NCBI GenBank assembly: GCA_003527965.1
Contig: DPVY01000311.1
Span: forward strand, 1 to 8,278
Length of the DNA: 8,278 bases
Reading direction: 5' to 3'
From: Fidelibacterota bacterium
GTDB taxonomy: Bacteria; Fidelibacterota; UBA2242
Under the pieces are notes generated by a model. That model was not told the DNA's origin. It did not search any database and saw only the letters and a list, made by a program, of their open reading frames with translations. Shown in pieces: positions 5,654 to 8,278 of the stretch. Position 1 is the stretch's first letter. Every line of letters starts with the position of its first letter. The translations under genes and the position numbers were made by a program.

Positions 5654-7779
5654 TGCACTCTATTTCAATTCAATTTCAAAATTTGAGTTTAGGGACGATT
5701 GCAATTATAGCGTTGATCGTCGGTATATTATTTCTGTCTTTTAGAAAAACAGGGTGTCGAATTTTCTCTAACATTTGGATTCTTTTTTTTATCCGTTGTG
5801 CCGTGATGGCTCTTCTCCTTATAATTATTGTAAAGCCAATCATCAAATGGACTACGATTGAACATCTTGAGCCATATGTTGATATCTTTATTGACCGGTC
5901 GGCAAGTATGTCCGTTCATCAAAATGTGTCAGCCGACTCATTGCATAAAATCGTTAAGCTGGTTAGCGAGACATTTCAGGAGCAGGGCGTTAAAGCCAGG
6001 GTGTTTCCGTTTAGTTATGAGATAGAGCCGGAGATTCGCATTGTTAATGAACTTCAATGGAACGCCGGTGGAACGAATTTGTCGAATGTTTTAATCAGGG
6101 GTACTCAGGGACTTCCCGCTGAAAATATTCAGGCGGCGATACTGATTACCGACGGCGTATTTACGCAGGGCGAAGATCCGTTATTAATGAATATAGAGAG
6201 CGAATTTCCGATTTATACACTTGGTATCGGAGACAGTATGCCACTCCTGGATCCGGCAGTAGTAGAAATTCTGGTACCTTCCACGGCTGAGGTTGGTGAT
6301 TCGATTACAATCGAAGCCCGCATATTGCCGTTGGGACGACAGGGTACAATTGATATTTATCTTAAGCAGGATAATGCAATCATCCAGAAAAAAGTTGTCC
6401 AAACATCGCTTCAGAATTTATACCGGTCAATTCAGTTTGAAATCGTTCCCGATCAAGCCGGGATAAAAGAAATCAGCGTTGTGATTGATACCCTAAATGA
6501 CCGGAATCCTTTCAATAATATCAGAATGGGACAGATAAATGTTCGTTCCAATCGTACTAATATCCTGTTGATACAGGGAGTCGCCGGTTTTGAATCGCGT
6601 TTTTTTAGCAAGTTGATTCAATCAATCCGTGGTATGGAGTATTATGGTCTACTCGAAGTGGACAGTCAACTGCGCTCAACAGCCGATACTGATCCGTTTC
6701 AGATCCACTGGGACGCTGTCGTTTTATCCGGTTTTCCAACGGCAAAAACCTTACCCGATTTATTGAATTCTGTTCGGTCAAAAATAGTTACTGATCAACC
6801 GGCCGTCTTTATTTTTAATTCAGACAAAACTGATTTTTCAAAGATGAATCAAATACTAAAAGAAGAACTTATTATAATCGCTGATAAAAGCAGAAATATT
6901 GAACCGGTTGCGGTGCAGGTTCCGGAAGAGCAGAAGGGGCATCCGATTATCAGAGATATCGATATGGGCGCCGGATTGAAGAATATTTGGGCTGAACTTC
7001 CTCCTGTGGGAATGCCTTATCGCCGGATAAAACTTGCCGGTTTTTTAAATCCGATATTAGAAACGGCAAACTCTGATAAAATTCCGGTACTCGCCACAGG
7101 TATTTCGATGGGAACCCGCTATGGAGTTGTAACAGGGACGGATTTATGGCGCTGGGACATGCTGACAAAGGATAATGAAAATCAGCGCATTTATGCAGAG
7201 TTGGGAGAAGGATTATTAAAATGGTTAACCGATACGCTTAGCACTTCAAACTTGCAATTATACCTTACTAAACGGATCTATTTAACCGGAGAGTTTGCCG
7301 AGATCAAAGGAATTATTACCGATGTCCAGGGGAATCTGATAAAGAATGCCGTCGTGGATGCCCGGTTGATTGATTCAAGGAACAATTCAACGCCTTTTCT
7401 CATTCAATGGAATGGATTTCAATATGTTGGAAAAGTTCATTTACAGTCGGAGGGAGACTATCGGATTGAAGCCTCGGCCTCAGTCAGAGAGAATGTTTTG
7501 GGGCAATTTAGTCAGGGAATATCTGTTTTGGAAAGTTCCATAGAGTTTTCTGCAATAAGGCAGAATGTTGAAGTCTTGCGTACAATTGCCAAAAAAACCG
7601 GAGGAAAATATATTCGAACAACCGATATTCAGAATTTGTTTAATACACTTTCGCCGGATGTATTAGATATAAAAAAGCAACACGAACTGAAGTTGTGGCG
7701 CTGGAATGGAGTATTGATCATATTAATACTTTTATTACTTTCGGAATGGATAATTCGGCGTTTGTCCGGGTATCAGTAA
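5653..7779 (+). CDS. VWA-domain membrane protein with glutamine-amidotransferase-like middle region
   Basis: Large 708-residue envelope protein of unknown function, resembling the BatA-like VWA/GATase-like membrane proteins of Bacteroidota and Planctomycetota. Two N-terminal membrane helices (about 13-30 and 41-60) are followed by a von Willebrand A domain (about 75-195) with a complete MIDAS metal site: D81-x-S83-x-S85 in DRSAS, T141 in GGTNLS and D167 in LITDG. Then come an Ig-like strand-rich part (about 200-297), an alpha/beta region like class I glutamine amidotransferases (about 302-500; starts NILLIQGV, ends near GTDLWRWDML), a second beta domain (about 538-612) and a third membrane helix (685-700). 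The only cysteines are C35 and C49, so the amidotransferase-like part has no nucleophile and cannot be a standard glutaminase. Basic residues at 31-36 and 702-703 put the bulk in the periplasm. The ATG overlaps the tsaD stop by 1 nt and lacks an SD, indicating coupling. A role as a metal-dependent adhesion or scaffold protein is inference. Confidence 0.85.
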   Translation: MHSISIQFQNLSLGTIAIIALIVGILFLSFRKTGCRIFSNIWILFFIRCAVMALLLIIIVKPIIKWTTIEHLEPYVDIFIDRSASMSVHQNVSADSLHKIVKLVSETFQEQGVKARVFPFSYEIEPEIRIVNELQWNAGGTNLSNVLIRGTQGLPAENIQAAILITDGVFTQGEDPLLMNIESEFPIYTLGIGDSMPLLDPAVVEILVPSTAEVGDSITIEARILPLGRQGTIDIYLKQDNAIIQKKVVQTSLQNLYRSIQFEIVPDQAGIKEISVVIDTLNDRNPFNNIRMGQINVRSNRTNILLIQGVAGFESRFFSKLIQSIRGMEYYGLLEVDSQLRSTADTDPFQIHWDAVVLSGFPTAKTLPDLLNSVRSKIVTDQPAVFIFNSDKTDFSKMNQILKEELIIIADKSRNIEPVAVQVPEEQKGHPIIRDIDMGAGLKNIWAELPPVGMPYRRIKLAGFLNPILETANSDKIPVLATGISMGTRYGVVTGTDLWRWDMLTKDNENQRIYAELGEGLLKWLTDTLSTSNLQLYLTKRIYLTGEFAEIKGIITDVQGNLIKNAVVDARLIDSRNNSTPFLIQWNGFQYVGKVHLQSEGDYRIEASASVRENVLGQFSQGISVLESSIEFSAIRQNVEVLRTIAKKTGGKYIRTTDIQNLFNTLSPDVLDIKKQHELKLWRWNGVLIILILLLLSEWIIRRLSGYQ

Positions 7780-7914
7780 AAAAACACTTGCGATTTTGCC
7801 CTTTGATAGCCAAATTTCCGGTATGATAACGATGGAAAAAAGGGAAGAGATTTAAAGCAATACATTGATAATCACTAATAGCCTGTAGCGCCGGCGACAC
7901 ATATTAAAGAAATA

Positions 7915-7928
7915 GCAAAACGTTTTGC
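7915..7928. repeat. Perfect 14-bp palindrome upstream of rfbB
   Basis: GCAAAACGTTTTGC is exactly self-complementary, with no spacer. It lies 123 bp before the rfbB start, in the otherwise gene-poor gap. Its size and symmetry suit a site for a dimeric DNA-binding protein. A single 14-bp palindrome in a window of about 8 kb is near what chance would give, so a regulatory role is only a possibility. Confidence 0.3.
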
Positions 7929-8042
7929 GCGGGAGATATTTAATAAAAAACGCAGTGATTGAGGCGAATTTCAACAACGAAAGCATTCGTGCCGATATTG
8001 ATGGAGAAAAAAACAAAATAATGATGATGACATATTATCAAA

Positions 8043-8049
8043 AAGGTGG
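8043..8049 (+). promoter_or_regulatory. Shine-Dalgarno site of rfbB
   Basis: AAGGTGG, one mismatch from the consensus AAGGAGG, ends 2 nt before the ATG at 8052. The spacing is short, but the match is the best in the window and the ATG gives a normal N-terminus for the family. Confidence 0.55.
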
Positions 8050-8051
8050 GA

Positions 8052-8278
8052 ATGAGTAAGAAAAAAACATATTTTATTACGGGCGGCGCCGGCTTTATCG
8101 GCAGCAATTATATCCATTATCTTTTTGAAAAATATGATGACGTCAAGGTCATTAATCTTGATAAATTGACCTACGCCGGGAATCCGGCAAATCTCGATGA
8201 TCTGAAAAATAATCCGGACTATATCTTTGTCAAGGGCGATATCTGTGATGCGGAAGTCGTCGGGGAAATTTTTCAAAA
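8052..8278 (+). CDS. rfbB: dTDP-glucose 4,6-dehydratase, 3'-truncated by the window edge
   Basis: Only the first 75 codons are in the window. The enzyme converts dTDP-glucose to dTDP-4-keto-6-deoxyglucose with bound NAD+, the second step towards dTDP-L-rhamnose and other deoxysugars for surface polysaccharides. The N-terminus has the short-chain dehydrogenase Rossmann motif ITGGAGFIGSNYI (residues 9-21; G11, G14 and G17 form the GxxGxxG loop). It is followed by NLDKLTYAGNPANL (35-48), in which D37 should bind the NAD ribose and LTYAGN is characteristic of RfbB/RmlB, and then KGDICD (61-66). Active-site residues (the Thr-Asp-Glu and YxxxK motifs) would lie beyond the edge. The start is backed by the SD at 8043-8049. 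The gap before it and the change of topic from the tsaD unit suggest the first gene of a separate nucleotide-sugar cluster. Another extended-SDR sugar dehydratase or epimerase is the alternative, but LTYAGN favours RfbB. Confidence 0.88.
   Translation, partial: MSKKKTYFITGGAGFIGSNYIHYLFEKYDDVKVINLDKLTYAGNPANLDDLKNNPDYIFVKGDICDAEVVGEIFQ

Larger units (their letters stand above)
7780..8051. other. 272-bp intergenic gap with possible coding remnants
   Basis: No convincing gene, tRNA or clear terminator is visible between the VWA gene and rfbB. Two short + strand open stretches follow each other in different frames. The first, at 7882-7962 (26 codons plus TGA), contains HIKEIAKRFAREIF. The second, at 7916-8059 (47 codons plus TAA), contains NAVIEANFNNESIRADIDGE and runs into the first codons of rfbB. 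The first has no ATG or SD; the second could start only at TTG 7925, GTG 7955 or a late ATG. Their composition looks somewhat protein-like, so they may be the decayed end of a former gene, but they could equally be chance. No clear sigma70-type -35/-10 pair was found for rfbB. Confidence 0.4.

Noticed and set aside
7788..7816. TTGCGA with a distant AT-rich hexamer as a promoter for rfbB
   Set aside because: The hexamer 17 nt downstream (CAAATT) does not resemble a -10 box.
7718..7900. Minus-strand open frame of 60 residues spanning the VWA gene end and the following gap
   Set aside because: A third of it is antisense to the VWA C-terminal helix; no SD or family features are seen.
7971..8276. 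Minus-strand open frame of 101 residues opposite rfbB
   Set aside because: The + strand encodes a clear RfbB N-terminus with Rossmann motif and SD; the antisense frame is a shadow.

Overview
The window is a stretch of bacterial chromosome, AT-leaning, with all genes on the + strand: seven protein-coding genes, two of them cut by the window edges. The content is largely housekeeping. The cmk-rpsA pair preceded by an RsuA/RluB-type pseudouridine synthase gene is a gene order seen in many bacteria. The S1 protein has an acidic N-terminal extension and a Lys/Ala-rich tail. A membrane-anchored VWA protein with a glutamine-amidotransferase-like middle part, and a stand-alone YbbR protein, suggest a didermic bacterium, perhaps of the FCB group (Bacteroidota, Calditrichota, Marinimicrobia, KSB1 and similar). 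That placement is inference from gene style only; nothing here is taxonomically diagnostic. Shine-Dalgarno-like sites are visible before cmk, rpsA and the last gene.

Layout. Positions 2-418 hold the C-terminal part of a pseudouridine synthase, and the window opens exactly at its catalytic Asp codon. Positions 481-1140 are cmk (CMP/dCMP kinase). Positions 1216-3534 are rpsA (ribosomal protein S1, six S1 domains), followed by a strong intrinsic terminator at 3568-3606. A second transcription unit follows: a YbbR-domain membrane protein (about 3641-4645), tsaD (4646-5653) and a 708-residue VWA membrane protein (5653-7779). These three are packed with 0-nt and 1-nt-overlap junctions (TAA|ATG and TAATG). 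Positions 7780-8051 are a 272-bp gap without a convincing gene; it holds a perfect 14-bp palindrome and two short open stretches that may be coding remnants. Positions 8052-8278 are the start of a dTDP-glucose 4,6-dehydratase gene (rfbB/rmlB), probably the beginning of a nucleotide-sugar or polysaccharide locus.

Functionally, the first unit serves translation and nucleotide supply (rRNA modification, CMP recycling, S1). The second combines tRNA t6A synthesis (TsaD) with two envelope proteins predicted to face the periplasm. I do not see a clearly new system. The points most worth a second look are the tsaD-envelope gene coupling, the low-complexity tails of S1 with A7-A8 tracts, the inverted repeat in the rpsA leader, and the 272-bp gap before rfbB.
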